In this document: piece by piece, positions 10,902-12,906 of the stretch
How positions within the stretch are numbered: the stretch's first letter is position 1
How the letters are laid out: each line of letters opens with the position of its first letter
Source: Microcaldota archaeon
GTDB taxonomy: Archaea > Micrarchaeota > Micrarchaeia > Micrarchaeales > Micrarchaeaceae
Length of the DNA: 12,906 nt
Assembly (NCBI GenBank): GCA_027365215.1
Contig: DAHXNT010000010.1
Span: 1 to 12,906, forward strand
Direction: 5' to 3'
The notes under the pieces: model-generated
What the model was told of the DNA's origin: nothing
The model's input: the letters and a program-made list of their open reading frames with translations, nothing else
Database searches by the model: none
Position numbers and translations under genes: made by a program

Positions 10902-12906
10902 ATGAACAGCGGAAATATCGAAAGCCTGAAAAAGGATTCTACTAGCTACTTCGAGCTCGCAAACGGCAAAAGGATAAAGTACTACTCGTTGCCGGCGCTG
11001 GAGAAGGCCGGCATCGGAAAGATATCTTCGCTGCCTTTCTCCATAAGGATTGTACTGGAGTCCCTGCTGAGAAATGCGGGCGATGGTGAGATAACCTACG
11101 AGAACGTGAGGAACCTCGCAAACTGGAACCCGGCAGAGCCCGGGGACGAGGATATACCGTTCAAGGTATCGCGCATACTTATGCAGGACTTCACAGGCGT
11201 GCCCGCAGTGGTCGATCTCGCGATGGTGAGGGAGTACCTTTCAAGGGAAAAGGGGATAGAAGCCGGAAGCATACAACCCCAGATACCCGTAGACCTCATA
11301 ATAGACCATTCCGTGCAGGTAGACGCTTTCGATGTGTCGAACGCACTGCAGCTCAACCAAGAGATAGAGATGAAGAGAAACAGGGAAAGATACATGCTGC
11401 TCAAGTGGGCGAGCAAGGCGTTCTCCTCGTTCAAGGTGTTCCCGCCTTCTGCTGGCATATGCCACCAGGTCAACCTGGAGTATCTTGCCAAATGCGTGGC
11501 AACCAGGGAAGTAGGCGGAGAGCTGCTCGCTTATCCAGATACCCTTGTGGGAACCGACTCGCACACGACCATGATAGACGGGTTGGGGATCGTGGGTTTT
11601 GGCGTGGGGGGCATAGAGGCCGAAGCGGCGCTCCTGGGCCTTCCGGTTTCATTCACCACGCCGAAAGTGCTTGGCGTCAAGCTAGAGGGCAGGCTCAATG
11701 ACGGCGTCACCGCTACCGACTTTGCGCTTACGCTGACCAGGAAGCTGAGGGAGAAGGGAGTTGTCAACATGTTCGTGGAGTTCTTCGGGGATGGACTGAA
11801 GAACCTCTCACTGCCTGACAGGGCGACGCTGTCGAACATGTGCCCGGAATACGGTGCGACAATAGCGATATTCCCGGTGGACGACGAGACGCTAAGGTAC
11901 ATGGAAAGCACAGGGAGGAGCAAGGAACTGACGGATCTCATCAGGAAATATTACACCTCGCAGGGAATGTATGGCATAGACTACAGCAAGGTAAAATACA
12001 GCGACGTGCTCGAGGTAAACCTGGACACCATAGTGCCGAGCGTCTCCGGGCCGAGCCAGCCCAAGGAACAGATGCCCCTCGGGGACATAAAGGACGAGTT
12101 CATCAGGGCGTTCGTTGATGAGAACGACGGCAAGGTAGACGTGGAAAAGCCAAGCAGCAGCGACAGCAGCAGATGGTCAGGTGAGAGCAGCAGTGTTATC
12201 GAATCCCAGAAGGGGAAGGAAGAGCTCAAGCATGTGCAGATAAAATCTGCGAAGATAAGGTATGACGACGGCTATGAGACCACGCTCTCGGACGGCGATG
12301 TAGTCATATCGGCGATAACAAGCTGCACCAACACAAGCAATCCCTCGGTGATGATAGCCGCGGGACTGCTCGCCAAGAAGGCGCTCGAGAAGGGCCTTAG
12401 CATAGACAAGAGGAAGGTCAAGACGAGCCTGGCGCCTGGATCGAGGGTCGTCACCAGGTATCTGGAAAAATCAGGGCTGCTTGAGCCGCTCGGGAAGCTG
12501 GGCTATAACCTTGTCGGATATGGATGCACAACGTGCATAGGCAATAGCGGACCGCTCATAGAAAAGCAGAGCGATGCGATAAATGCGAACAACCTCGCGG
12601 TCGCGGCCGTGCTTTCGGGAAACAGGAACTACCAGGCCAGGATACACAGGGATGTCAGGGCAAACTACCTGATGTCGCCCCCGCTCCTCATAGCATTTGG
12701 AATAGCGGGCACGGTGCTGAAGGACCTCACAAAGGAGCCTCTCGCAAAGAACGCAAATGGCGAGGACGTCTACTTGAAGGACATATGGCCGAGCCAGAAG
12801 GAGATAAGCGACGTGCTGCACGGCGCTATAAGCGAGGACATGTTCGAAAAGGAGTACGGAAGCAACATCTACGACGTCAACCAGTACTGGAATGAACTCG
12901 AGAGCG
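10902..12906 (+). CDS. acnA: Aconitate hydratase, A-type (partial, C-terminus beyond window)
   Basis: The first 668 residues of an AcnA/IRP1-type aconitase (full length about 900), which interconverts citrate and isocitrate in the TCA cycle with a 4Fe-4S cluster. Visible: IPVDLIIDHSVQVD, AGICHQVNLE, TLVGTDSHTTMIDGLGIVGFGVGG, ITSCTNTSNPSV with cluster ligand Cys475, LAPGSRVVT, GYGCTTCIGNSG with Cys542 and Cys545, and SGNRNYQARIH. The 475/542/545 spacing matches the family (435/501/504 in E. coli AcnA) but is shifted by about 40, mainly by a Ser/Lys-rich insertion near residues 409-440 (KPSSSDSSRWSGESSS). The swivelling C-terminal domain lies outside the window. ATG 10902 fits a leaderless start. 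This is the bacterial/eukaryal A-type form found in several acidophilic archaea. Confidence 0.96.
   Translation, partial: MNSGNIESLKKDSTSYFELANGKRIKYYSLPALEKAGIGKISSLPFSIRIVLESLLRNAGDGEITYENVRNLANWNPAEPGDEDIPFKVSRILMQDFTGVPAVVDLAMVREYLSREKGIEAGSIQPQIPVDLIIDHSVQVDAFDVSNALQLNQEIEMKRNRERYMLLKWASKAFSSFKVFPPSAGICHQVNLEYLAKCVATREVGGELLAYPDTLVGTDSHTTMIDGLGIVGFGVGGIEAEAALLGLPVSFTTPKVLGVKLEGRLNDGVTATDFALTLTRKLREKGVVNMFVEFFGDGLKNLSLPDRATLSNMCPEYGATIAIFPVDDETLRYMESTGRSKELTDLIRKYYTSQGMYGIDYSKVKYSDVLEVNLDTIVPSVSGPSQPKEQMPLGDIKDEFIRAFVDENDGKVDVEKPSSSDSSRWSGESSSVIESQKGKEELKHVQIKSAKIRYDDGYETTLSDGDVVISAITSCTNTSNPSVMIAAGLLAKKALEKGLSIDKRKVKTSLAPGSRVVTRYLEKSGLLEPLGKLGYNLVGYGCTTCIGNSGPLIEKQSDAINANNLAVAAVLSGNRNYQARIHRDVRANYLMSPPLLIAFGIAGTVLKDLTKEPLAKNANGEDVYLKDIWPSQKEISDVLHGAISEDMFEKEYGSNIYDVNQYWNELES

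Overview
The window is archaeal chromosome. The evidence is archaeal-type uL30 and uL15, the archaeal diphthamide enzyme Dph6, the repair nuclease EndoQ, BRE/TATA promoters with several apparently leaderless starts, and a tRNA gene whose 20-nt intron folds as a bulge-helix-bulge (BHB) and which lacks an encoded CCA. The mix of A-type aconitase, split-up ribosomal operon, Arg AGG / Ile ATA codon preference and an odd tRNA intron site suggests a DPANN acidophile of the Micrarchaeota (ARMAN-2-like) kind. That placement is inference; Thermoplasmatales relatives cannot be excluded from this sequence alone.

Layout. Positions 1-2320 (minus strand) hold rpl30 - rpl15 - family 4 glycosyltransferase, then a short partial reading frame at the left edge. 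This is a fragment of the spc ribosomal operon in which the usual next gene, secY, is replaced. From 2224 to 2517 there is a promoter-rich spacer with a possible plus-strand micro-ORF. Positions 2518-3867 (minus) encode a 449-aa protein with two Lrp/AsnC-like units, more AT-rich than its neighbours. Positions 3868-4187 are an AT-rich spacer followed by a compact structured leader RNA. Its terminal helix (4048-4060 with 4156-4168) is mutually exclusive with a helix that covers the ribosome binding site of the next gene, so it looks like a translational riboswitch or attenuator. It leads a two-gene operon of unrecognised small proteins (108 and 68 aa). A hairpin at 4743-4765 separates these from the convergent endoQ.

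Positions 4767-7550 form a DNA base-damage repair block: endoQ and one endonuclease III (nth) on the minus strand, and a second, different nth on the plus strand, with a 16-bp perfect palindrome between the two nth genes. The second nth runs into dph6 with a 4-nt gap, then an AlaT-like aminotransferase (8281-9507). An intron-containing tRNA-Val(UAC) at 9564-9654 lies 14 nt upstream of a polyprenyl (geranylgeranyl-type) diphosphate synthase, probably on the same transcript. An A-type aconitase starts at 10902 and runs off the right edge.

Strongest leads: the 4048-4187 leader RNA with its unknown operon and the adjacent Lrp-like regulator; the tRNA-Val intron in the anticodon stem (29/30); and the EndoQ/double-Nth repair cluster. 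No CRISPR array, insertion sequence, rRNA or replication origin was seen.
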